From Streptomyces hyderabadensis (GTDB lineage Bacteria > Actinomycetota > Actinomycetes > Streptomycetales > Streptomycetaceae), in contig NZ_JAIOJZ010000017.1 in the NCBI RefSeq assembly GCF_020404845.1, forward strand, positions 1-64,000: DNA of 64,000 nt, given 5' to 3'. Within the stretch, counting starts at the first letter, position 1; each line of letters begins with the position of its first letter. The position numbers were made by a program, and so were the translations under genes. The notes under the pieces are model-generated. The model was not told the origin of the DNA. It searched no databases and saw only the letters and a list, made by a program, of their open reading frames with translations. Positions 1-7,651 of this stretch are shown here, in pieces.

Positions 1-1
1 G

Positions 2-1330
2 ATGTTCCTGCTGGCGGAACCCCTGCGCAACGCGGGCCGGTTCACGATGGGCGACGCGCTCGCCCGCCGGATGCCGGGGCGCGCGGCGCGCATCACGGCC
101 TGCGCCGTGACCATCGCGGCGCTGCTGCCGCTGATGCTGGTGCAGCTCGCGGGCACCGGCCAACTGCTCGCGTTCGTCCTCGGCTTCTCCGGTGCGGCGC
201 TGCAGACCGGCTGCATCATCGGCCTGGGCGTGCTGATGATCGGTTACGCGGCGATCGGCGGCATGAAGGGCACCGCCCTCATCCAGATCCTCAAGATCGT
301 GCTGCTGCTCGGCTCGGGCCTGGTGGTCGCCGCGCTGATCCTGCACCGCTTCGACTGGGACCCGGGCGCGCTGTTCGACGCGGCGGCGGACCGCAGCGGC
401 GCGGGGCCGGCGTTCCTGAACTCCGGGCTCCAGTTCGCCGGCGGGCCCCACCCGGACGCGGACATGATCTCCTCGCAGCTCACCGTCGTCCTCGGCGGCG
501 CCTGCCTCCCCCACGTCACCATGCGCATGTACACCGCCTCCTCGGCCCGCCAGGTGCGCCGCTCGATGTCCTGGGCGGTGTCCGCGGTGGCCCTGTTCGT
601 ACTGGTCGTCACGGTGATCGGCTTCGGCGCGACGGCGCTCGTGGGCCGGTCGGTCGTCGCCGGGATCGACCCGCAGGGCAACACCGCCTACCTGCTGGGC
701 TCGCAGGCGGCGTTCGGCGCGCAGGTCTCCACCGCGGAAACGTTCCTGTTCACGACCGTCACCACGGCCGTCTTCCTCACCCTGCTCGCTTCCGTCGGCG
801 GCATGATCCTCGCCTGCGCCAACTCCCTGGCCCACGACGTCTTCGCCACCCGCGTCCAGGAGATGTCACCGCGCCGCGAGATGACCCTCGCCCGCGTCTC
901 CGCCCTCGCCGTCGGCGTCCCCGCGATCGTCCTGGCCACCCTCGTCCAGCACCGCAGCCTCCAGCCGCTGGTGACCCTCTCCTTCTGCCTGGGCGCCTCG
1001 GCCATCGCCCCCGCCCTGGTCTACGGCCTCTTCTGGCGCCGCTACACCCGCGCCGGACTGCTGAGCACCCTGATCGGGGGCTCGCTGGCCGTGCTGCTGC
1101 TGATGCCGGGCACCAACCTCGTCTCCGGCTCCCCGGTCTCCGCCTTCCCCGAGGCCGACTTCAACTGGTTCCCCTTCACCACGACCGGACTGGTCTCCAT
1201 CCCGCTGGGCTTCGCCTGCGGCTGGCTCGGCACGATGCTCTCCGGCCGGCGCAAGGCGCAGGAACAGCGCCGGCACTACGAGGCGGTGGAGGCCTGGATC
1301 CTGGCGGGGGCGGTCCGCAGGGGAGACTGA
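2..1330 (+). CDS. sodium:solute symporter (SSS family), 5'-truncated
   Basis: This is the C-terminal 442 residues of a multi-spanning membrane protein whose beginning lies before the window; the ATG at base 2 is only the first in-frame Met. Long hydrophobic helices alternate with short loops. The segment near the start (RNAGRFTMGDALARRM) resembles the region of cation/acetate and monocarboxylate symporters of the SSS family that follows the first helices. The family couples Na+ or H+ entry to uptake of a small organic solute at the cytoplasmic membrane; the substrate cannot be told here. The C-terminus is basic and polar (RRKAQEQRRHYEAVEAW) and presumably cytoplasmic. Family call is firm, acetate specificity is a guess. 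Confidence 0.8.
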   Translation: MFLLAEPLRNAGRFTMGDALARRMPGRAARITACAVTIAALLPLMLVQLAGTGQLLAFVLGFSGAALQTGCIIGLGVLMIGYAAIGGMKGTALIQILKIVLLLGSGLVVAALILHRFDWDPGALFDAAADRSGAGPAFLNSGLQFAGGPHPDADMISSQLTVVLGGACLPHVTMRMYTASSARQVRRSMSWAVSAVALFVLVVTVIGFGATALVGRSVVAGIDPQGNTAYLLGSQAAFGAQVSTAETFLFTTVTTAVFLTLLASVGGMILACANSLAHDVFATRVQEMSPRREMTLARVSALAVGVPAIVLATLVQHRSLQPLVTLSFCLGASAIAPALVYGLFWRRYTRAGLLSTLIGGSLAVLLLMPGTNLVSGSPVSAFPEADFNWFPFTTTGLVSIPLGFACGWLGTMLSGRRKAQEQRRHYEAVEAWILAGAVRRGD

Positions 1331-1360
1331 CGGTGCGCCGCGCCGGGAGGGGCCCGGCAG

Positions 1361-1451
1361 CCCTCCGGCGTCACCCCCGCCGGGACGGACCCCCGGAACC
1401 CTCCGGCGTCACCCAGCCGGGACGGCCCCCCGGAGCCCTCCGGCGTCACCC
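1361..1451. repeat. three-copy direct repeat, about 37-bp period
   Basis: The 16-mer CCCTCCGGCGTCACCC occurs at 1361-1376, 1399-1414 and 1436-1451, each followed by a GCCGGGA-like segment. It fills the gap between the symporter stop and the 3' end of the convergent coiled-coil gene. It may act as a transcription-end structure or be a local duplication; no function is shown. Confidence 0.75.
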
Positions 1452-1494
1452 CGACCGGCCGGGCCCCGGGGGCACCCCGGTGCCGCCCCCGGCG

Positions 1495-2391
1495 TCACTC
1501 CACCGCCCGCCCCGTCAGCGCATGGAGGTTGCTGCGCACGGAGGCCATGTGGGCCTGCAGTTCGTCCCACCGCTCCCCGTGCTCGCGCAGCACCCGTTCC
1601 GTCTCACGGGCGATCCGCTCCTGACACGCCCGGGCCCCTGCGACCACCTCGGCCGCCCGGGCCCGGGCCTCCTCCTGCCGCCGCCCGGCCGCCTCCCCGG
1701 CCTCGGCCAACTCCTGCTCCGCGGCGCGCACCGCCTGCTCCGCGCGCGCCGCCGCCTCCTCGTGACGGGCGTCCAGGGCCCGCGCGCGCTCGTCCTCGGC
1801 CCGCTCGGCGGCGGCCCACCGCTCGGCCAGCTCCCGGCGCTGCTCGGCGAGCATCCCGGCGGTGCGCGTGCGCATCTCGCGCAGCGCGGACAGCGCTTCC
1901 GCCCGCCCGGCCCGCACCTCGCGCCGCGCCTCGATCCGCGCCTCGTCGGCCTCCGCGCGCGCCGCGAGCAGCCGCTGCCGGGCGCGCTCGTCGGCCTCGG
2001 CGCGTACGGCGTCGGCGTCCGCCTGCGCCGCGTCACGCACCGCGGCCGCGTACGTCCTCGCCTCCGCCATCAGACCGTCCGCCGCGCTCCGCGCCCCCGC
2101 CCGCACGGCCTCGGCCTCCTCCTCGCCGAGCCGGAACAGCTCCCGGGCACGCTCGCCCAGCGCCCGGTAGTCCTGCGCGGTGAGCTGGGCGACCACGTCC
2201 CGCAGGTCCGCCAGCTCCTCCTCCATCTCCCGGGCCAGCACGGTGAGCCGGGCGGCCCGCTCCCAGGCCGCGTCACGGTCCTCGGACAGGGCCGCGACAC
2301 ACTCCTCCACCTGCTCCGGCCGGTAGCCGCGCTCGCGCCCGCGTACGGTCGCGAAGCCGTGGCAAGACGCCGAGGCGCTGCTCATGCTCAT
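1495..2391 (-). CDS. coiled-coil protein with DivIVA-like N-terminus
   Basis: About 298 residues. The first 35 residues contain a GYRPEQVEECVAAL segment resembling the lipid-binding N-terminal motif of DivIVA/Wag31-type proteins. Nearly all the rest is Ala/Arg/Glu-rich heptad-like helix, predicted as one long coiled coil. Streptomyces proteins of this type are often annotated 'cellulose-binding protein' or DivIVA-like scaffold; a role in polar or cytoskeletal organisation is inference. I chose the ATG at 2391 because AGGGG lies 4 nt upstream; the next Met (2385) is equally possible. The upstream extension to 2418 has no ribosome site. It is convergent with the symporter and separated from the next minus-strand gene by a strong terminator. 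Confidence 0.7.
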   Translation of the reverse strand: MSMSSASASCHGFATVRGRERGYRPEQVEECVAALSEDRDAAWERAARLTVLAREMEEELADLRDVVAQLTAQDYRALGERARELFRLGEEEAEAVRAGARSAADGLMAEARTYAAAVRDAAQADADAVRAEADERARQRLLAARAEADEARIEARREVRAGRAEALSALREMRTRTAGMLAEQRRELAERWAAAERAEDERARALDARHEEAAARAEQAVRAAEQELAEAGEAAGRRQEEARARAAEVVAGARACQERIARETERVLREHGERWDELQAHMASVRSNLHALTGRAVE

Positions 2392-2485
2392 CACACCCCT
2401 GTGGTGAACCTGACGCACTAAAGGGACTTAACCGACTTTATGGATCGCCGGTAAGCCCACATAATGCGACACACCGCACACCAAA

Positions 2486-2525
2486 GGCGGGGCCCGGCCG
2501 TCCCGCAGGCCGGCCGGGCCCCGCC
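2486..2525 (-). terminator. strong intrinsic hairpin after the Imm35/SUKH-4 gene
   Basis: GGCGGGGCCCGGCC at 2486-2499 pairs with a GGCCGGGCCCCGCC arm ending at 2525. The GC-only stem lies about 30 bp past the stop of the minus-strand gene ending at 2554, the usual form of a Streptomyces terminator without a U-tract. Confidence 0.75.
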
Positions 2526-2553
2526 CGTCGGGTACGTCAGCGGCGCGAACGCC

Positions 2554-5262
2554 TCACAGCAGCCCGTCCCACATCTGCTCCAGCAGCACCGACCACCAGC
2601 TCTCCGGCGACCCGAGCGCCGCCGGGTCGAGCGCGGCCAACTGCGCCTGGAAGTCCACCGTCCAGCGGCCCGCCTGCTCCTGGTTCAGACCGAACCTGAG
2701 CCGCCACATCCGGCCCAGCAGCGCCAGGCAGCGCGCGAACTCCGGCAGCCCCGTGTTCACGAACTGCGGCGGCACGGGCGCCCCGCCCGGACCCGCCTCC
2801 ACCGGCACGGCCACGATGGCCGCCGTCCCGTACTGCACGCAGATCGCCCGGCCGAAGTCGCTGCCCACGACGAGGTACGACCCCGCGTCCGAGGCCGGCT
2901 GCACCCCGCGCTCGGCCGCCAGCTCCGCCAGCGTCGGCACCGGGCGCCCCGGCTGGGCCTGCGCCCAGAAGAACGGGCCCATGTCCATCGGCAGCCCCGC
3001 GGCCACCAGCGTGTGCGCCACCACCGGCGGCACACCCTGCCGGGACACCGCGGCCTGCTCGAACCGGAAGACCCCAGGACCGAACGCGCCGGCCAGCTCC
3101 TGCCCGACGGCCTCCGGCGGAACCGGCGGCGCCGGCTGCACCTGCGGCAGCGGAGCACGCACCGGCGCCGGCCGCGCGGGACCGTCGGCCACCTGGTGCA
3201 GCTCGCCCTGGTGCGCCAGCAGCTGCTGCATGCCCTGCTGCCGGCTCGCGTGGTCCAGGCCGTACGGCGCGATCGAGGTGATCCGCGCCTGCGGCCACTG
3301 CTCCCGGATCATCCGCGCGCAGTACGCACCCGGCAGCTCGCAGGACTCCAGCTCGGTGTGCAGCTCCAGCACCTGGTCCGGCGGCACGTTCATGGCACGC
3401 AGCTCGTGGAAGATCTGCCACTCCGGGTGCGGCGTCCCCGGCGCGGAACGCCGGATCAGCTGCTGCTCGGAACCGTCCTGAGCGCGGTAGCGCAGTACGG
3501 CCTGGTAGCCGGGACCGACGGTCGGCTGACCGACGGGCTGCGGCGGATAGCCGTACGCCGGCGGCGCACCCGGCACGGGCTGCCCGGGCGGCGGCACGGC
3601 ACCGGGCGGCGGCGGCACGGCACCAGGCGGGGGCGGCGGCGCACCGATGCCGCCGGGACCGCCCAGGGACGGCGAGGCCAGCACCGTCTGCGCATGGTGC
3701 ACGGCACCGCCCGGACCTCCCGCGGAGCCCTGCGGCCCGGGCGCACCAGGCGCCCCCGGAGCGGCCGGAGGAGGCGGCGGCGTACCCGGACCGGAAGGCG
3801 CACCGGGAGCCCCGGGCGGACCGGGCGGGTTCGGCGGGCCGGGCGGGCCGGGAGGCTGCGGGGCACCGCCGCCGGTACGGCCCGGGTCGGCCAGCATCGT
3901 GGCGGCGTGGTGCACCCCGCCCGGCGGCGTCCCACCCGGTGCGCCAGGCGCACTCGGCGGGGGCGGCGTACCCGGCGCGCCCGCACCGGCCGGAGGCTGC
4001 GGAGCGCTGGGCGGCGGCGGGGTGCCCGGGGCACTGGGCGGAGGCGGCGTGCCCGGGCCGCCCGGGCCCTCGGGACCGAGGGACGACACCAGCTGCGTCG
4101 GCACGTAGCCGCCCGCCGGGGCACCCGGCGCGGGCGTCCCCGCCGGCGGGGGCGTGCTCCCCGGACGCGCACCCGGCACACCCGGGGCGCTCGGCGGAGG
4201 CGGCGTGGACGAGCCACCGCCACGGCGCGGCGGAGGCGTCGCCTTGCTGGTCGCGGCGTCGGCGATGTCCCCGGCGTTCGACGCGGGCGGCCCGGGAGGC
4301 GTGGCGGACGGGCCGGGCGGCGTCGCGGACGGGCCCGAACCGGCGGACGGCCCCGCCGCGGGGGGCGCCGGAGCCGCGGGCGGCGGCGTGGCAGCCCCGG
4401 CGGGCGCGCCCGGCGCGTTCGGGTCGCCGATCGCCGGCGAGAGCGCCGTCGGCGGAAGCTGGCTGCCGCCCGACATCAGCGCCGTCTTGGCGTCCGGCGT
4501 CGTGGACGGCGGCGGCGTGTCGTCGTCGGCACCGCTCAACGGCGGCGCGAACACCGTCTGGGGCAGCGGCACGGAACGGTCCTCACCGGCGTCCGCGTTG
4601 GTGTCCGTCCCGGCCCAGGGCGTCGCCCCGGCAGGCGCACCCGGCGCACTCGGGGCCCCCGGCGCACCGGACGCACCCGCACCCGCGCCGGAGCCACCGG
4701 CGCCCGCGGCCGGCCACTCGGCACCGCTCCCCGGCGAACCACCCGCCGACGCCGACGCGGAGGCGGGCGCGGAGGCGGGCGCCGCCGGAGCCGAAGGCAC
4801 CCCGGCCTGCGTCTCGGGCAGCGCGCCACCGGCGCCCCCGGCACTCCCCGTGTCACCGCCCCCCTGATCGCCCCGCCGACGATCCGGAATGCCGATCCGG
4901 TCCGCCGCCTCCTGCAACCACTCCGGCGGACTCAACAAGAACGACGTCTGATTCAGGTCCACCCGGGCCGCCGGCGCCGGAGCCACCGCCTCCGCCTCGT
5001 CGGGACGGCCGTACTCCTCCTCGTACCGGCGGATCACCTCACCCACCGGAAGCGAGGGCCACAACGTCGCCTCGCCGCTGTCCCGGGCGATCACCAGCCG
5101 CTGCGCACCCCCGTCCGAACGCGGCCCGTCCGCACGGTCCTCGGCCCACACCACGAACCCGAGGTCGAACTCCCGCACCCGCACCTCACGGTGCTGGTAC
5201 GCCGGCAACTCGCCGTTGACCCACTCCTCCGCGCGCTCCTGCGCCTGCGCGAACGTCACCAT
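2554..5262 (-). CDS. Imm35 (YrhB) - Pro/Ala-rich linker - deaminase-like - SUKH-4 multidomain protein
   Basis: 902 residues in four parts. Residues about 1-95 look like a YrhB/Imm35 domain (early FAQAQERAEEW, later VIRRYEEEYG). About 95-590 is a long Pro/Gly/Ala linker with repeated GTPPPPSAPG-type motifs. About 595-690 resembles the XOO_2897-type toxin deaminases: H612-P-E614, then C641 and C648, the zinc and proton-shuttle residues of that fold. About 720-900 matches SUKH-4 immunity proteins (FGPGVFRFEQ, then LWRLRFGL-like helices). There is no signal peptide or membrane helix, so it is probably cytoplasmic. It starts 7 bp after the WHH-SUKH gene stops, so the two form an operon. Immunity-type domains and a toxin-like enzyme share one chain, which is not the usual toxin plus separate immunity arrangement. 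The deaminase activity is inferred; substrate unknown. Confidence 0.7.
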   Translation of the reverse strand: MVTFAQAQERAEEWVNGELPAYQHREVRVREFDLGFVVWAEDRADGPRSDGGAQRLVIARDSGEATLWPSLPVGEVIRRYEEEYGRPDEAEAVAPAPAARVDLNQTSFLLSPPEWLQEAADRIGIPDRRRGDQGGGDTGSAGGAGGALPETQAGVPSAPAAPASAPASASASAGGSPGSGAEWPAAGAGGSGAGAGASGAPGAPSAPGAPAGATPWAGTDTNADAGEDRSVPLPQTVFAPPLSGADDDTPPPSTTPDAKTALMSGGSQLPPTALSPAIGDPNAPGAPAGAATPPPAAPAPPAAGPSAGSGPSATPPGPSATPPGPPASNAGDIADAATSKATPPPRRGGGSSTPPPPSAPGVPGARPGSTPPPAGTPAPGAPAGGYVPTQLVSSLGPEGPGGPGTPPPPSAPGTPPPPSAPQPPAGAGAPGTPPPPSAPGAPGGTPPGGVHHAATMLADPGRTGGGAPQPPGPPGPPNPPGPPGAPGAPSGPGTPPPPPAAPGAPGAPGPQGSAGGPGGAVHHAQTVLASPSLGGPGGIGAPPPPPGAVPPPPGAVPPPGQPVPGAPPAYGYPPQPVGQPTVGPGYQAVLRYRAQDGSEQQLIRRSAPGTPHPEWQIFHELRAMNVPPDQVLELHTELESCELPGAYCARMIREQWPQARITSIAPYGLDHASRQQGMQQLLAHQGELHQVADGPARPAPVRAPLPQVQPAPPVPPEAVGQELAGAFGPGVFRFEQAAVSRQGVPPVVAHTLVAAGLPMDMGPFFWAQAQPGRPVPTLAELAAERGVQPASDAGSYLVVGSDFGRAICVQYGTAAIVAVPVEAGPGGAPVPPQFVNTGLPEFARCLALLGRMWRLRFGLNQEQAGRWTVDFQAQLAALDPAALGSPESWWSVLLEQMWDGLL

Positions 5263-5269
5263 CGCCAGC

Positions 5270-6262
5270 TCACTCCCCTACCGACGCCGACACGGGCACC
5301 GCACGCGCGAAACCGCCGTCCACCATCAGATTCGCCACCGTCTCCAGCTCCGGCGGAGAACCCGCCAGACGCGACAGGAACGCGTCGAAGTCCTCACCGC
5401 AGGGCAGCAGCAGCCGCTCCACCCGATCCGCCGGCGCCAACGACGGGTCCACGTCCCGCACGTCGTCGTACGCGCAGAACCACACCGAACCGATCCGCTC
5501 GCCCTTCACCTTCACCGCGAGCAGACCGCCCTGGACGAACGCGACACCCAGATAGTCCTTCGTCAGATGGTCCCGCAGACACTTGTTCACATAGACCAGG
5601 TCATTGACCGCCGCCTCCTCACGCACCGTGAAGAACGGCTGGTCCACCAGCAGCCCCAGCTCCGCATCGAGCGCCGTACCCACCGGCGCACACCCGCCCG
5701 CCGCCTTCAGGAACGACCGGTACGCACCCGGCAGCCGGTACCCGAGGTCCTCCTCGACCCCCTGCACCTGCTGCTCCGTCACCGCCACACCCGACTTCGG
5801 CAGCCCGAAGTGCGCCGGACGCGTCTCCTGCAACGGCCGCGTCCCGCGCTTGGCCTGGTCCACCGCCGCCGTGGAAATCCCGCCGTGGTGCCGCAGCAAC
5901 GCCTTCACCTCGACCGGAACCAGCTCCATCCGCCGTGAACCCGCCACGTGGTGCCACGTCCAGCCGTGCGGCGTCGCCACCGCCGGCACCGTGTCCCACA
6001 ACTCGTGCCCCGACGCCGCCAGAGCCGCGTTCGCCGACACGTAGTCCGTCAGCCGCAACTCATCGACCCCGAACCCCTCCGGCGGATCCGCGATCTCCGC
6101 GACCGCCCGCGCGTACGGCGAGAAATCGGGGTAGCCACCCGCGTCCACCCGTACCCCTCTCGGGTGACGGGCCGCCCGCACCGGATCCGGGAAATGCACG
6201 ACCTGCCCGGCATAGGCCGCGTTCGGCGGCGCGGCTGCTTGCCCGAGCCGACCTGTCGTCAT
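5270..6262 (-). CDS. WHH nuclease-like domain fused to SMI1/KNR4 (SUKH-1)
   Basis: 330 residues. The N-terminal half ends in WTWHHVAGSRRMELVPVEV (W103-H104-H105), the signature of the WHH group of HNH/EndoVII nucleases used as effector domains in polymorphic toxins. From about residue 160 (VTEQQVQGVEEDLGYRLP) to the end is a SUKH-1/SMI1-KNR4 domain, usually an immunity module that binds nucleases and deaminases. No secretion signal. First gene of a two-gene operon, divergent from the YwqJ/SUKH-3 pair across a 292-bp intergenic region. Possible explanations are an intramolecularly restrained nuclease or a domesticated toxin module; which one cannot be told. ATG at 6262 follows a purine-rich GGGGGC stretch. 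Confidence 0.75.
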   Translation of the reverse strand: MTTGRLGQAAAPPNAAYAGQVVHFPDPVRAARHPRGVRVDAGGYPDFSPYARAVAEIADPPEGFGVDELRLTDYVSANAALAASGHELWDTVPAVATPHGWTWHHVAGSRRMELVPVEVKALLRHHGGISTAAVDQAKRGTRPLQETRPAHFGLPKSGVAVTEQQVQGVEEDLGYRLPGAYRSFLKAAGGCAPVGTALDAELGLLVDQPFFTVREEAAVNDLVYVNKCLRDHLTKDYLGVAFVQGGLLAVKVKGERIGSVWFCAYDDVRDVDPSLAPADRVERLLLPCGEDFDAFLSRLAGSPPELETVANLMVDGGFARAVPVSASVGE

Positions 6263-6294
6263 GGCGGTTGCCCCCTGCGGCGTCTGTCTGCTGC

Positions 6295-6311
6295 CAGATC
6301 CGTCTGATCTG
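6295..6311. promoter_or_regulatory. inverted repeat in the divergent toxin/immunity intergenic region
   Basis: CAGATC-N5-GATCTG lies 33-49 bp upstream of the WHH-SUKH start, in the 292-bp region (6263-6554) between the two divergent operons. This is a candidate operator; no regulator gene is adjacent. Otherwise the region holds no ORF I believe. Confidence 0.35.
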
Positions 6312-6554
6312 CCTGCACTGTCTGGTCCACCGCGTGCGAGCGCGGTGCCGACAGCCTATGCGGTACGGCAAGAGGGGTCACCGGCACCGGAGCCCGCACC
6401 CGGCACCCGGCACCTCCGCTTCCGTGACCAGCCGTCACCCTTCCGTGACCCACCGCCCATACCCGGGCGTGTCACCCCGCCCCAGCTTCCGCAGCAGCCA
6501 CCCGATTTGGCACTCTGTGACCTTCGGGGGGATGCTCAGGAGGGGAAAACGATC

Positions 6555-7085
6555 ATGAGTGCGACGCAGACGGGACCCGACACCGGACGGTCCGACGACC
6601 CTCGCGGCGGCGACCCCCGCATCGGCTGGAGCAGCGCCGACGCCCAGCACACCCCCACCCTCCGGCACCGCCGCGACGGCATACTCCCCACCGTCGCCGC
6701 CGCCCTCTCGGTACGCGGCACCACCCTCACCGGCACCGCCACCCGCGCCGACACGCCCCCCGCCCTGCACCACCTCGTACAGGACTTCCTCGACACCCTC
6801 ACCAGCGGCCAACGAGACCGCTACACCGGCCGCTGCGCCGAGACCATCCTCATCTCACGCCACCTGGCCACCGCCGACGCCACCCGCAGCAAACGCGCCG
6901 CACGAAAACCGATGACCAACGGCGAAGCCCGCAAAGCACTCAAACACGCCAAACTCACCACCCGCCGCATCCGCGAGGACGGCGACCCCCTCCACGGCGC
7001 CTTCGCCCCACCCTGCCGCGCCTGCACCGCCCTCAGCGCCCACTTCGGCATCCGCATCGTCGACCCCACGACGGAGAAGGCCTGA
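6555..7085 (+). CDS. YwqJ-related putative deaminase
   Basis: 176 residues. The deaminase zinc motifs are both present: C94-A-E96 (RCAETILISRH) and P153-C154-x2-C157 (APPCRACTAL), the pattern of the cytidine-deaminase-like superfamily in its YwqJ branch. That branch is best known as toxin domains, but this protein is free-standing and lacks a secretion signal. The first 35 residues are polar and disordered-looking. ATG 6555 is chosen because AGGAGGGG lies 10 nt upstream; the reading frame stays open far upstream without a ribosome site. It is followed 56 bp later by a SUKH-3 gene, a deaminase/immunity-type pairing. Substrate and activity are not known. Confidence 0.75.
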   Translation: MSATQTGPDTGRSDDPRGGDPRIGWSSADAQHTPTLRHRRDGILPTVAAALSVRGTTLTGTATRADTPPALHHLVQDFLDTLTSGQRDRYTGRCAETILISRHLATADATRSKRAARKPMTNGEARKALKHAKLTTRRIREDGDPLHGAFAPPCRACTALSAHFGIRIVDPTTEKA

Positions 7086-7141
7086 CCCAGCAGATCGAAC
7101 AGATCGAGCCGAACCAGCCGACCGAAACGAACCAAGGGCCG

Positions 7142-7639
7142 ATGCAAGCCGACCGCACCTCCACCACCCGCTTCCCCGTCCCCGTCGACGCCGCCCTGCG
7201 CGACGCCGGCTGGCAACCCGGACGCTGGGACATCAAACAGGCCGAAATCTGGGCCGACACCCTGCGCGAACACACCTCACCCGCAGGCCACCGCCACACC
7301 GTCTTCCCCGCCGCCGTCGAAGCCTGGGCCGAATTCGGCGGCCTCCACATCACACCCACCGGACCCGGCCGCCAGATCGCCCCCGCCACCCTGCACCTCG
7401 ACCCCCTGCACGGCCTCCACATGGCCCGCACCCTCGGCGACCTCGGCCGCGCCCTCGACACCCACACCTGCCCCCTCGGCACCGAAACCGACAGCCAGGC
7501 CCTCATCGCCATCGACACCGAAGGCCGCGTCTACGCCCTCGACCACACCGGCGACTGGTACCTCGGCCCCACCATCGACACCGCCCTCGCCACCCTCGTC
7601 GCCGGCACCCAGCCCAGCCGCCTCACCACCACCCGCTGA
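7142..7639 (+). CDS. SUKH-3 domain protein
   Basis: 165 residues. The opening (FPVPVDAALRDAGWQPGRWD) and the later EFGGLHI and LDTHTCPLG-type segments match the SUKH-3 immunity family, members of the SMI1/KNR4 fold that bind cognate toxins. It follows the YwqJ-type deaminase gene and is probably co-transcribed with it, so the deaminase is the likely partner. The start ATG has AAGGG 4-5 nt upstream. It ends 12 bp before the 3' end of the convergent histidine kinase gene. Confidence 0.8.
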   Translation: MQADRTSTTRFPVPVDAALRDAGWQPGRWDIKQAEIWADTLREHTSPAGHRHTVFPAAVEAWAEFGGLHITPTGPGRQIAPATLHLDPLHGLHMARTLGDLGRALDTHTCPLGTETDSQALIAIDTEGRVYALDHTGDWYLGPTIDTALATLVAGTQPSRLTTTR

Positions 7640-7651
7640 CGCGACCGCGCC

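Noticed and set aside
1361-1451. CRISPR-like spacing of three repeats
   Set aside because: Only three copies, spacers of about 21 bp that resemble one another, and no cas genes.
2464-5607. Long plus-strand open frame (1047 codons) opposite the Imm35/deaminase/SUKH-4 gene
   Set aside because: Arg/Pro/His-rich shadow with no domain; high GC at third positions of the true minus-strand gene keeps the opposite frame open.
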